From NCBI RefSeq assembly GCF_001905885.1, contig NZ_LIYH01000003.1, positions 682,001 through 746,000 on the forward strand: a stretch of 64,000 bases of DNA, in the 5' to 3' direction. A program made the translations under genes and the position numbers. The stretch comes from Streptomyces sp. CB03234 (GTDB taxonomy: Bacteria; Actinomycetota; Actinomycetes; Streptomycetales; Streptomycetaceae). The notes under the pieces were generated by a model. It was not told the DNA's origin, made no database searches, and worked only from the letters and a program-made list of their open reading frames with translations. Numbering within the stretch: position 1 is the stretch's first letter; each line of letters begins with the position of its first letter. Of this stretch, positions 26,525-38,200 are shown piece by piece.

Positions 26525-27649
26525 TCACGCGCCCCGGTGGCAGTAGGCGCACTCGCCGCGCCGGCGCAGGTAGTAGGAGAAGGCGGCGATGCCGAGTCCG
26601 ACGCCCCAGAAGACCCAGAGGATGCTCGGGCCGAGCGCGCCCCATTCGGCGGTCTCGAAGTGCCGGATGCTCATCAGCCCGCCGGGCACGATGACGGCGG
26701 CCATCACCCCGGCGGGCACCAGGGCGGTGGCGGGATGGATGACACCGCCCTTCTTGAACCACACCCACCGCGGCCAGATCTCGCCCCAGCGGCTGATCAG
26801 ACCGTGTGTCAGCAGGCTGCCCAGTGTGGAGGCGAGGCCCAGCGCCAGGCCCATCTCCAGCATGCCGGGGGTGTCCTGCATCTCCTTCAGGAAGCCGTCG
26901 GTGATCCCGAGGGGCCGGCCGAAGTACCAGGCGATCCGGGTGATGTCGTACGGGATGGTGGCCGCGACCGCTCCCCAGACCGCCCAGCGGCCCCAGCGCA
27001 ACGCCGCCTCCGGCCGGGTCCAGGCCGCGGCGGCCTTGCCGCTGCGGCCGCAGCGCACGCACTGGCGGGCGGTACGGCGCTGGTGGGCCAGGGTCGCGCC
27101 GAGCCACAGCACGCCGCCGATGAACACGATGATGATGTTGATGCGGTGCCAGTACAGGATGTCGCCCAGGTCCTGCGGTCCCGGCACACCGGTGAAGACG
27201 AACACCAGCAGGGCCGGGGAGAACACCAGCAGGCCCAGGATCGAGTAGTCCGGGATCAGCAGTCCCAGCCCCACCGCGGCCGTCCAGCCGTAGCCCAGCA
27301 GCAGCTTGCGGTGGCGGGTGCTGTCGGGGGCCCGCAGCATACGAATCCCGGCGGCCACGCCCGCCGCGCAGAAGACGGCGATCAGCGGGGCGACGACGGG
27401 AGCGGGGCTGGGCTCCAGCAGCGAGGCCGAGGCCCGGTCGTTGTGGACCTTGGCGAAGGGGAAGCCGTCCCCGCCCAGGCTCCAGTACAGCGCCGCCAGC
27501 CCGTACAGGGCCGACCAGGCCACCGCCAGCACCGCCGACCACCGTGGCCAGGCGGACCACCAGCGCCGCCGCAAAGCGGGCTGCGCGCCGTCGAGGGCGG
27601 CCGGTGCCGTCCCGCCACCAGCGCGGGCTGAGGTAGCTGTAGTGGCCAT
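26525..27649 (-). CDS. Polytopic membrane protein with zinc-ribbon-like CxxC pairs (paralogue 1)
   Basis: 374 aa, about nine or ten hydrophobic segments. After TM1 it reads LYGLAALYWSLGGDGFPF, a pattern I associate loosely with DUF3995-type proteins. A middle cytosolic loop carries QCVRCGRSG and the very C-terminus ECAYCHRGA, two CxxC pairs that could bind a metal or be oxidised. RWGEIWPRW is shared with the neighbour. AGAGG precedes the ATG at 27649; an upstream in-frame start at 27793 is unlikely because it would span the palindrome. Function unknown; the place between exporter and NRPS suggests self-protection or envelope adaptation, but this is only inference. Confidence 0.7.
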   Translation of the reverse strand: MATTATSARAGGGTAPAALDGAQPALRRRWWSAWPRWSAVLAVAWSALYGLAALYWSLGGDGFPFAKVHNDRASASLLEPSPAPVVAPLIAVFCAAGVAAGIRMLRAPDSTRHRKLLLGYGWTAAVGLGLLIPDYSILGLLVFSPALLVFVFTGVPGPQDLGDILYWHRINIIIVFIGGVLWLGATLAHQRRTARQCVRCGRSGKAAAAWTRPEAALRWGRWAVWGAVAATIPYDITRIAWYFGRPLGITDGFLKEMQDTPGMLEMGLALGLASTLGSLLTHGLISRWGEIWPRWVWFKKGGVIHPATALVPAGVMAAVIVPGGLMSIRHFETAEWGALGPSILWVFWGVGLGIAAFSYYLRRRGECAYCHRGA

Positions 27650-27730
27650 GACCGGCCTCTTTCTGTCTGCCGCGTTCGGCGGCACCTGTCGTCGTGGGAA
27701 CAGGCTCCCGCCCCCGGGGGCCGGCCCGCA

Positions 27731-27746
27731 TCTGCCGATCGGCAGA
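27731..27746. promoter_or_regulatory. 16-bp palindrome, copy 1 of a shared operator
   Basis: tctgccgatcggcaga is a perfect palindrome 82-97 bp upstream of the ATG of paralogue 1. The same core occurs upstream of paralogue 2 (29048-29065) with similar flanks (ccggcccgca before it). I saw no third copy in the window. Probably a repressor or activator site controlling both genes. Confidence 0.6.
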
Positions 27747-27854
27747 CTTCCCCGCGGCCCGGGCCCATTGCCCCGGCCGCCTGTACCGACCACCCTGGCG
27801 GACGTCGCTGTCGAAGCGGTTTCACCGCTTCTTCGACGGCGGCGGCCGGCACGA

Positions 27855-27897
27855 CGGCAGCGACCCGGAACCGGTGACCGGTTCCGGGTCGCTGCCG
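27855..27897. terminator. Long perfect hairpin after membrane paralogue 2
   Basis: Arms of 21 bases (27855-27875 and 27877-27897) around a single base. It starts 30 bp past the stop at 27927 in the direction of transcription. No T-tract. It separates the two paralogue genes into independent transcripts, consistent with each having its own palindrome. Confidence 0.7.
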
Positions 27898-27926
27898 CAA
27901 GGTGAGGGCGGGAGACGGAAAGGGGC

Positions 27927-28991
27927 TCAGCCGCGCCCGCAGCTGCCGCAGGCGCCGCGGCGGCGGAAGTAGTAGCCGAGGGCCGCCGTGGCCAGGGCGA
28001 CGCCCCAGACCGGCCAGATGGTCTCCGGCACGGTCGCGCCCCAGTCCTCCGTGGGGTTGTCGAAGGCCCCCTGGAAGTGCAGCCGGATGTACATCACGCC
28101 GGCGATGGTGACGATGAACGCCACCAGGGTGGCCGGGATGACCGCCAGGCTGATCGGGACCCGCCGGCCGCGCAGGCCGATCATCCAGCGGGGGAAGACC
28201 TCGCCCCAGCGCTGTACCAGGCCCAGGGTGAGCAGCGAGCCGAGCGCTCCCATGGTGGCCAGGGAAGCGCCGAGGATCCACAGGTTGTCCTCCTTGCCCT
28301 CCTGCCACAGCTTGTCCGAGATGCCCAGCGGGTAGCCGAGCGCCCAGGCCCACCGGGTCGAGGCGTAGATCAGCGGGACGATCACGGCGGTGTAGGCGGC
28401 CTTCTTGCCCCACCTGGCGGCGGAGGCCGGCGAGGTCCACTCCGCGCCCTGCTCGGTGCGCCCGCAGTTGCCGCAGGCCCCGGTGGTACGGCGCTGGTAG
28501 GCCAGCGCTGCCGCCAGCAGCAGGACCGCCGCCGTGACCGCGAACGCCTGGTTGATCACGGTCCAGTTGATGGCGCTGAACTTCAGCATGAACACGTAGG
28601 CGAGGTTGCCCAGCAGCCGGAAGTCGGCCAGCGTGCCCAGCACCGCCGCGACCACGGCCAGCGCCGCGCTCAGTAGCACCGGGGTGGGGATCCGGCGGCG
28701 TCCGGGCAGGGCCAGCGCCAGGGCGAGGCCCGCGGCCGAGAGGTACCCGCCGGCGATCCAGGGCGCGAGCTGCGCCCGGCCGACGTGCTCGAAGGCGGAG
28801 TACTCGGGGTTGGCGTCGTCGGCGCCGAAGGGGAAACCCGACCCTCCCGCCGCCCAGTGGACGTGGGCGAGCCCGTAGGCCAGCAGCGCGACGAAGGCCA
28901 CGTAGCCGATCCACTCCGGCCAGCGCGCCCACCAGCCGGCCGGCCGCGTGGTCTGTTCCGCCTGCGCCGGCCGCGTCTTCTGCGCGTTCAT
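27927..28991 (-). CDS. Polytopic membrane protein with CxxC pairs (paralogue 2)
   Basis: 354 aa, about nine hydrophobic segments. It aligns by eye with the protein at 26525: AYGLAHVHWAAGGSGFPFG near the N-terminus, the loop ACGNCGRTEQG, RWGEVFPRW, and a C-terminal RRRGACGSCGRG. Overall identity looks moderate, so the duplication is old. AAGGAGG lies seven bases before the ATG, an unusually strong ribosome site. Follows the NRPS operon by 216 bp, with its own palindrome and a terminator between. Role unknown; possibilities include envelope protection from the lipopeptide or a redox/metal-linked membrane function. Confidence 0.7.
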   Translation of the reverse strand: MNAQKTRPAQAEQTTRPAGWWARWPEWIGYVAFVALLAYGLAHVHWAAGGSGFPFGADDANPEYSAFEHVGRAQLAPWIAGGYLSAAGLALALALPGRRRIPTPVLLSAALAVVAAVLGTLADFRLLGNLAYVFMLKFSAINWTVINQAFAVTAAVLLLAAALAYQRRTTGACGNCGRTEQGAEWTSPASAARWGKKAAYTAVIVPLIYASTRWAWALGYPLGISDKLWQEGKEDNLWILGASLATMGALGSLLTLGLVQRWGEVFPRWMIGLRGRRVPISLAVIPATLVAFIVTIAGVMYIRLHFQGAFDNPTEDWGATVPETIWPVWGVALATAALGYYFRRRGACGSCGRG

Positions 28992-29047
28992 GGGGCCGCC
29001 TCCTTCGTCCGTGGTGAACAGCTTGCTGCGCAGGCTCCGGCCCGCAC

Positions 29048-29065
29048 ATCTGCCGATCGGCAGAT
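29048..29065. promoter_or_regulatory. 18-bp palindrome, copy 2 of a shared operator
   Basis: atctgccgatcggcagat, a perfect palindrome 57-74 bp upstream of the ATG of paralogue 2. It contains the same 16-base core as the site at 27731-27746. Confidence 0.6.
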
Positions 29066-29129
29066 CCCCGCGTCCGCCGCCCGGACCGCCCGGCCCGGAC
29101 GGCGGGCGGCATCCGGCAGGGCACGGCGA

Positions 29130-29185
29130 CGCCGGGCGGCCCGGTGCCCGTGCGCGGCTCGCCCGGGACACCGGGCCGCCCGGCG
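29130..29185. terminator. Hairpin terminator of the NRPS operon
   Basis: Perfect 17-base arms (29130-29146 and 29169-29185) with a 22-base loop, starting 22 bp after the stop codon of the last NRPS gene. No T-run. Marks the end of the very long NRPS transcript. Confidence 0.75.
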
Positions 29186-29207
29186 GGGGCGGCGCGGACC
29201 GCGGCGG

Positions 29208-32200
29208 TCAGCCGCGCGGAGTGCTCCGCAGGGCTTCCCGCACCAGGCGCCCGACCTCGGCGACCGGCACGGGCTGGAGCAGCTGCCGGTGCTCGCAGTC
29301 GACCTCGTACGGCGTCACCGTCCCCGTGGCGTACGGCTGCAGCAGGGCCGCCGAGTGCTCCGCCTTGCCGTCCGGGCGGTCCTCGTCCCGGGTGGCCACC
29401 ACCAGCAGCACGTCGCCGTCGAAGACGCCGGGCTCGAAGTCCAGCGTCAGCCGCCAGTTGTTGTTGTTGACCTCGCCGATCCGCAGGATGTGGGCGTCGT
29501 CGAAGGTCGCCAGCGCGCTGCCCTCCTCCCGCAGGACGGCCATCACCCTGTCGTGCTCCAGCGGCCCGTCGCCGAACATCCCGGGATCCCGTCCGACGAA
29601 GTCCAGCAGGACCGTGAGCACCTTCTGCTCGTCGGCGGCGACATACTCCCCGCCGACCTCCTCCGAGCGGATCGGCGGCTGGTCGAGGTTGACCAGCAGG
29701 CCGACTTCGGCGCCCTGGCGCTGAAGCTGCACGGCCACCTCGTGCGCGATGAGCGCGCCCATGGACCAGCCGAGCAGGTGGTACGGGCCCTCGGGCTGCA
29801 CCTCGCGGATCTCGCGGGCGTAGTGCTCGGCCATCTCCGCTACGGAGCCGGGCAGTTCGGCCGGCCCGTTCAGGCCGCGGGCCTGGATGCCGTAGATCGG
29901 GTGGTCGCTGTCGATGTGCCGCATCAGCGCTGAGTACATCCAGCTCACCCCGCCCACCGGGTGCAGGCAGAACAGCGCGGGCGCGCTGCCCCCGGCGCGC
30001 AGCGGCAGCACCACGTCGAAGGCGTCACCGCCGGTCTCGCCGGCGGTGCCCAGCAGCTCCATGAGGCCGGCCACGGTGGGCGCCTGGAAGAGGGCCCGGT
30101 TGGACAGCTCGGCCCCGAAGACCGCGCGGACCCGGCTGGTGAGCTGCAGGGAGACGATGCTGTCGCCGCCCAGCTCGAAGAAGTTGTCGTCGATGCCGAC
30201 CCGGTCCAGCTTGAGCAGTTCCGCCCAGAGCCGGCACATCAGCTCCTCGCGGGGGCCGCGGGGGCCGCGCCCGCCGGCCGCCGGGCCGAAGTCCGGGGCG
30301 GGCAGCGCCGTGCGGTCCACCTTGCCGTTGGCGTTCAGCGGCAGGTCGGGCAGGACCACGAAGGCGGCCGGGACCATGTAGTCGGGCAGCTTGCGGGCGA
30401 GCTGGTCACGCAGTCCGCCCGGGTCGGCGCCGGGCACCGGTACGACGTAGGCGACCAGCTTCTTGTTGCCGGGCTGCTCCTCCAGGACGGTGACCATGGT
30501 GCGGGACACCTGGGGCTGGGCCTCAAGCACGGCCTCGATCTCGCCGAGCTCGATGCGCAGACCGCGGATCTTGACCTGGTGGTCGACGCGGCCGACGAAC
30601 TCCAGCCGCCCGTCCGCGTCCCAGCGGACCATGTCGCCGGTCCGGTACATGCGGTCGCCCGGAGCCCCGTACGGGTCGGCGGTGAAGCGCTCCGCGGTCA
30701 GGCCCGGGCGCCCGTCGTAGCCGCGGGCGGTGCCGGTGCCGCCGAGGTAGAGCTCGCCCGGCACACCGACCGGGACGGGCCGCAGCCGGTCGTCGAGGAC
30801 GTACGCGCGCTGGTTGTCCATGGGGCGCCCGACGGGCACGTTGCGGCAGGCTCGGTGCGGGGCGCGCATCGGGTGGCAGGTCGCGAAGGTGGTGGTCTCG
30901 GTGGGCCCGTAGACGTGGACGACGGCGGTGTCCGGGCAGGTGTCCAGCACGCGTTGGAAGGCCCCGGGCGAGCACTGCTCGCCGCCGGTCCAGATCTCGG
31001 CCAGCCCTCCGAAGCAGCCCGGGTCCTCCTCGGCCAGCAGGTTGAACAGGGCGGTGGTCATGAAGACGGCGGTGAGCCCGTCCTCGTCGGACAGCCGCCG
31101 GAGCCGGGCTGCGTCGAGCTGCCCGGAGGGCGCCACCACGACCCGTCCGCCGCCCAGCAGCGGGGCCCAGATCTCGTAGGTGGAGGCGTCGAAGGCGTGC
31201 GGCGAGTGCATCAGCACCGCGGCGTGGCCGGCGTCCCAGCTCCGGTCGGCGCCGAGCGAGACGATGTTGCCGTGGGTGATGCCGATGCCCTTGGGCCGGC
31301 CCGTAGAGCCGGATGTGTACATGATGTACGCCAACTCGTCGGCGTACCGGGCGGGTTCGGGCGTGCCCAGCGGGCCCGTACCGGTGCCGTCCGCGCCGTC
31401 GTCCACCCGCAGAACCAGGGCGTCGTGGCGGAACTCCACGCCGGCCATGGCCGCGTCGGTCAGCAGCACCTTGCTTCCCGTCTCGGCGACGATCAGCTCC
31501 AGCCGGTGCCCGGGGTAGCGGACGTCGAGCGGGACGTACACCGCTCCCGCCTTCAGCACCGCGAGCGTGGCGACCACCAGGTCGGCCGAGCGCTCCTGGA
31601 GGATGGCGACCCGGTCGCCCCGGTCGACGCCGGCCCCGGCGAGCCGGGCTGCCAGCCGGTCGGCGCGGACGTCCAGTTCGGCGTAGGTGAGGCGGGTGTC
31701 CCCGGCGGTGACGGCCACCGCGTCGGGGGTGTCCGCCGCACGGAGGGCGAACCGCTCCGTGACGGTGCCGGACGGGACGGGGGCGGCCGTGTCGTTGACC
31801 TCGCCCAGCAGCAGGGTCCGCTCGTGCGGCAGCAGCAGGTCGATGTCACCGACGGGCCGTTCGGGGTCCTCGGTGGCCGCGGTGAGCAGCAGCACCAGCC
31901 GGTCGGCGATCGCCCGGGCGGTGGCGTGGTCGAAGAGGGCGGTGCTGTACTCCAGTGTTCCGCCGACGACCTTGTGCCCACCCTGCTCGGCCAGGCCGAA
32001 GTTGAAGGACAGGTCGAACTTGGCCAGAGCTCCCCGCATCGGCTGCGGGGCCAGGGTGAGGCCGGGCAGCTCCAGGTCGGCCTCCTCGTTGTTCTCCAGG
32101 CTGATCGCCACCTGGAACAGCGGGTTGCGGGAGAGGGTACGGACCGGGTTCAGCTCCTCCACCAGGCGTTCGAAGGGCACGTCCTGGTGGGAGAACGCCT

Positions 32201-35200
32201 CCAGGTCGGCGGTCCGGACACGGTCGACGAGCTGCCGGAAGGCCGGGTCGCCGGAGACGTCGGTGCGCAGCACCAGCGAGTTGACGAAGAAGCCGACGAG
32301 GTCGTCGAGAGCTTCGTCGCCCCGGCCGGCGACCACGGTGCCGAGCGGGATGTCGGTGCCCGCGCCGAGCCGGTGCAGCAGCGCGGCCACGGCTGCGTGC
32401 AGCACCATGAAGTGGCTGGCGCCCGTCTGCGCGTTCAGCAGCTCGATCCGCCGGGCGACCTCGGCGGGCAGCTCCAGCGGCACCTCGCCGGCCGGGTGTC
32501 GGGCCTCGGCCGGGCGCGGCCGGTCGGTGGGCAGGCCCAGCTCCTCGGGCAGCCCGGCGAGCGTGGTGCGCCAGTAGCCGAGCTGGCGGGCGTAGTCGCT
32601 GTCCGGCTCGTCCTCGCTGCCGAGGGTCTGCCGCTGCCAGAGGGCGTAGTCGGCGTACTGCACGGGCAGCGGGGTGAACTCGGGCGCCCGTCCGGCCTGC
32701 CGGGCCGCGTAGGCGGTGCCCAGGTCCCGGGCGAGCGGGGCCAGGGAGGACCCGTCGCCGGCGATGTGGTGCAGGACCAGCGCGAGGACGTGCTCGCGGG
32801 GGGCCAGGCGCAGCAGGCAGGCGCGCAGCGGGAGCTGGGCGGCCAGGTCGAAGCGGGTGCCGGCCAGCTCGGTGAGCTCGGCGTCGAGCCCGGCCTCGGT
32901 GGTCTCGCGGACGTCGAGGTCGAACCGGAAGCTGTCCGCGGCGAGGACGTGCTGCCTGGGCACCCCGCCGTCGGCGGGGTAGACGGTGCGCAGGCTCTCG
33001 TGGCGCTCGACCACGTCCCGCAGGGCATCCCGGAGAGCGTCGGTGTCGACGGTGCCCAGCAGCCGGGCGGCGAGCTGGATGTTGTACGAGCCGTCGCCCT
33101 CCTCGACCGAGTCGATGAACCACAGCCGGCGCTGGGCATGCGACAGCGGGACCACGTCGGGCCGCTCGACCGGCGTGAGCCGACGGCGGGCGGCGCCGGC
33201 GGCGGCGACCCGGACGGCCAGCGCGGCCGGCGTGGGGTCCTCGAAGACCGCGCGGACCGGAACCTCCACGCCGAGGGCGGTGCGGATCCGGTTGACCAGG
33301 CGGGTGGCCAGCAGCGAGTGGCCGCCCAGCTCGAAGAAGTGGTCGTCGATGCCGACGTCCGGCACGCCGAGCAGGTCGGCGTACAGGGCGGTGAGGACGG
33401 TCTCGCGCTCGTCGCGCGGGGCGCGCCGCTCGCCGGCCGGGCCGTGGTCGGGCGCGGGCAGGGCCCTGCGGTCCACCTTGCCGTTGGCGGTCAGCGGCAG
33501 CGCGGCGATGAGGACGAGGGCGGAGGGCACCATGTAGTCGGGGAGCCCGGCGGCCAGGTGCTCCTTCAGCGACTCCGCCAGCGCGTCCTCGTCCCCGGGC
33601 CCGGCCGGTACGACGTAGCCGACCAGCCGCTTGTCGCCGGGGCGGTCCTCACGGACCACGACGGTGCTCTGGGCGACGGCCGGGTGACCGGCGAGCCGGT
33701 CCTCGATCTCCCCCGGCTCGATGCGGAAGCCGCGCAGCTTGATCTGGTCGTCGGCGCGTCCGGCGAACTCCACGACGCCGTCACGGGTCCACCGGGCCAG
33801 GTCGCCGGTACGGTACATGCGGGCGCCGGCCGGACCGAACGGGTCGGCGGTGAACCGGCCGGCGGTCAGCGCGGGCCGGCCGGTGTAGCCGCGGGCCAGG
33901 CCCGCGCCGGCCAGGTACAGCTCGCCCTCGACGCCGGCCGGGACGGGACGCAGCGACCCGTCCAGGACGTACGCCCGCATGTTGTCGAGGGGGCGCCCGA
34001 TGGGGATCCGGGCCGGGACCGGCGCGTCGGTGCCCAGGGCGTGGCTGAGGGCGAAAGTGGTGGTTTCGGTGGGGCCGTAGCCGTTGCAGACGACCGTGCC
34101 GGGGCAGGCGGCGCGGACCCGGCGGACGGCCTCCGCGGGCACCACGTCGCCGCCGGTCCAGACCTCGCGGACGGTGCCGAGGGCACCGGGCGACTCTTCG
34201 GCGACGAGCCGGAACAGGCCGGCGGTGAGCCAGAGACCGGTGACCCGCTCGGCGGCCAGGATCCGTTCCAGGTCGGCGACGCCGAGGTCACCAGCCGGTG
34301 CGACGACGACGGTGCCGCCGGTGAGCAGGGGCACCCACAGCTCGTAGGTGGAGGCGTCGAAGGCCACCGGGGAGTGCAGGAGCACCCGCTGGTGGGCGCC
34401 GTTCTCCCAGCGCCGGTCGAAGGCCAGTTCCGCGATGTCGCGGTGGGTGACCTCCACGCCCTTGGGCAGGCCGGTGGAGCCGGAGGTGTACATGATGTAC
34501 GCGCGCTGGGCGGTGTGCACGGCGGGCCGCGGGGCCTCGCCCGGCAGGTCCTCGTCGGCGGCGAGGACGGTGACGCCGAGCCCGGCGGCGCGCCCGGTGA
34601 GCGCCGCGTCCGCGAGGACCACCGGGGCACCGGTGTCGGTGACGATGCGCCGCAGCCGGGCCGCCGGGTCGTTGACGCGCAGCGGCACGTACGCGCCGCC
34701 CGCCTTGAGGACGGCGAGCAGGGCGACCGGGAGGCTCGCGGAGCGCTCCAGGAGGGTGCCCACCGGCGTCTCCGGGCCCACGCCGCAGGCGGCGAGGCGG
34801 CCGGCGAGCCGGTCGGAGCGCTCGTCGAGTTCCCGGTAGGTCAGGGTGGTGCCGTCGTGGACGACGGCAGGCGCGTCCGGGGTGCGGGCCGCCTGGGCGC
34901 GGAACAAGGCGGCGACGTCCCCGTCGGGGACGGCACGGGCGGTGTCGTTCCACTCCACGAGGATCCGCTGCCGCTCGGCGGCGTCGAGCAGGTCGAGGGT
35001 GCCGGCCGGCTGCGCGGGGTCGGCGGTGAACAGCTCCAGTACGGTGCGGAGCCGCTCGCCGAGGGCTCGGGCGGAGTCGTCGTCGAACAGGTCGGGGCGG
35101 TAGTCCAGCTTCAGGGACAGCACCCGGCCGTTGTCGGAGGCGCCGAGCTGGAGCGGATAGTGGGTGCCGTCCTGGATGGCGGCGTCCACGATGCCCAGGC

Positions 35201-38200
35201 CCTGCGCGGAGTCCTCCAGGTGCTCCGCGTCCACCGGGTAGTTGTCGAAGTCGGTGGAGGTGTCGAAGAGGGTGCCGGTGCCGGTGGTCCGCTGGATGTC
35301 GGTCAGTCCCAGGTACTTGTGCGGCAGCAGGGCGGCCTGCTGGTCCTGGAGCCGGGTGAAGAGGGTGAGCAGGGTGTCCTCGCGCCGGATCCGGACGCGG
35401 ACGGGCAGGGTGTTGATGAAGAGCCCCACCATGGTGCCCACGCCGGGCAGTTCGGCGGGCCGGCCGTTGACGGTTTCGCCGAAGACCACGTCGTCGCGGC
35501 CGGTCAGCCCGGCCAGCAGCAGCCCCCAGGCGCCCTGGACGACGGTGTTCTTGGTCAGGCCGCAGCGGCGGGCGGCCGCGGTGAGGGCGGCGGTGGCCTC
35601 CTCGGTCAGGGCGACGTGCAGCGAGCGCGGCCGCAGCGGCGCGCGGCCGGGGTCGGCGGGCGCCACCAGGGCCGGCTCGTCGAGCCCGGCCAGTGCCTCC
35701 CGCCATGCCGCCTCGGCGGCGTCCCGGTCCTGACCTGCGAGCCAGGCCAGGTACTCCTTGTACGGGGTGATCGCGGGCAGCTTGCCGGCGTCCGCACCGT
35801 TGCCGTACAGCTCGAACAGCTCGGCCAGGACGACCGGGCCGGACCAGCCGTCGAAGAGGATGTGGTGGCTGGTCAGCAGCAGCCGTTGGGCCTGCTCCCC
35901 GTGCTTGATCAGGGTGAAGCGGAGCAGCGGGGGGCGGCGCGGGTCGAAACGGTGCGCCAGGCCCGCCGCGGTGACCCGGTCCAGCTCGGCGGCCCGCTCG
36001 GCGGGGTCGAGACCGGTCAGGTCGCTCTCGTGCCAGGGCAGTTCGACGTCGCGCGGGATGACCGCGAGCGACTGGCCGCGGGCGCCCGGCCGGAAGGCGG
36101 CGCGCAGGCTGTCGTGGCGGTGCAGAACGGCCCGGGCCGCGTCGCGCAGTGCCCCGGTGTCCAGCTCGCCGCGCAGGTCGAGGGCTATCTGGGTGGTGTA
36201 GGCGTCGGCGCCGCGCTCGTCGTACAGGGCGTGGAAGAGCAGCCCCTCCTGGAGCGGGGAGAGCGGCAGCACGTCGGTGAGCCCGCGCTGGGCGGCCTCG
36301 AGCTGGTCGATCTCGTCCTGGGTGAGGGAGACGAGGGGCAGGTCGGAGGGGACGAGCCCGCCGGCCGCGTCCTCGGGCGCGGCCTTGACGTGGGCGACCA
36401 GCGACTCCAGTGCCCGGAACCAGGTACGTGCCAGGTCCTCGATCTCCTCCGCGGTGAACAGCTCGCGGTGGAAGATCCAGACGGCGGAGAGCCTCGGCCC
36501 GTCGGGGTGGCTGACGGCGGTGGCAGTGAGGTCCAGCGGGTGCGGCAGGCCCAGCGCAGCGTCGGCGACGGAGGACAGGTCGGCGCTGAGGACCGGCTCG
36601 TCGAGGCCCTCGGTGAGGGGCATGGAGCCCAGGCGGCCCAGGTAGTTGAAGCCGATCTGGGGCTTGGCGCCGCGGGCGAGCACGGCGGACGTCTGCGGGT
36701 TGAGGTGGCGCAGCAGTCCGTAACCGATGCCGTTGTCGGGGATCGCCCTGAGCTGTTCCTTGACCGCCTTGAGGGCGGTGCCGACGGCCGGGCCGCCGGA
36801 GAACAGCTCGTCGGCCCCGTGCGCGCCGGGGTCCAGGGCCAGCGGGTGGAGGCTGGTGAACCAGCCGACCGTGCGGGACAGGTCGACGCCGTCGAACAGG
36901 TCCTCGCGGCCGTGGCCCTCGAGGTCGATGAGGACCCCGCTGCCGGTGCCGCGCCCGCTGCGCTCGCGCCAGTCGGCGACGGCGATGGCGAGCGCGGTGA
37001 GCAGGACGTCGTTGACGCCGGCGCGGAAGGCGGCGGGGACCTGGCCGAGCAGCGGCTCGGTGATGGCCGGCGGCAGGTTCAGGCGCAAGGAGGAGGCCGA
37101 GCCCATGGTGTCCTGGCCAGGGATGAGCGGGCGGGGGGTGAGCTGCGGGTCGGGGGTGGCCAGGATCCGGCGCCACAGCGGCAGTTCGCGCATCCGCTCG
37201 GGTGCGGTCGACTGCTCGGCCAGCCGCTTGGCCCACTCGCGGTAGGAGGTGCCGACCGGGTCCAGTTCGACGCGGTGCCCTGCGGTCAGGGCCGTGAGGG
37301 CGGTCTCGAGGTCGGGCAGCAGGATGCGCCACGAGACGCCGTCCACGACCAGGTGGTGGGCGATGACGGCGAGTTGTCCGGGCGCTTCCGGGCCGGCGTC
37401 GAACCAGACGCAGCGCACCATGACCCCGGCGTCGGGGTCCAGGCCGGCCTGCGCGGCGGCGACCTCCTCGGCCGCCCGGGCGTCCAGCTCGGCCTCTCCC
37501 AGCCCGGCGGCGACCAGTGCCGCCGCGTCGACCCGCCGGACGCGGGTGGCCGCGTCCACCGTGCCGGGCGGCGCGGTCCGAAGGGACCAGCCGATGTCCT
37601 CCGCGATCCGGTTGAGAGTCATGCGCAGCGCGTCGTGGTGGTCCAGGACGGCCTGCACCGCGCCGGTCACGGTGTCCAGGGTGGCGCCGGCCGGCACCGG
37701 CAGCGACATGGTCTGGTTGAACTGGCCGATGGAGCCGCCCAGTTCACGCAGCCAGTCGATGATCGGGGTGATGTGCACCTCGCCGACGCCGTCGCCCGTG
37801 ACCACGGCCGGCGCCTCGGCGTCCTGCCCGGCGGTTCGGGCCGCGGCCGCGAGGGCCGCGACCGTCTTGTGCTGGAAGATCTCGCGGGGCGTGAGGACCA
37901 GGCCTTCCTTGCGGGCCCGGCCGACCAGCTGCATGGTGAGGATGCTGTCCCCGCCCAGGGTGAAGAAGCTGTCGTCCACGCCGACCCGCGGCAGGCCCAG
38001 GACCTCCGCGAAGAGCACGGCCAGGGTCTCCTCGGCGGGCGTGCGCGGGGCGCGCCCGCTCTCGCCCGCGGTGGTTTCCGGGGCGGGCAGGGCCGCCCGG
38101 TCCACCTTGCCGTTGGCGTTCAGCGGCAGCGCGTCCAGGACGACGACGGCCGACGGCACCATGTAGCCGGGCAGCGCGGCCGCCGCGTGGGCGAGCAGCT

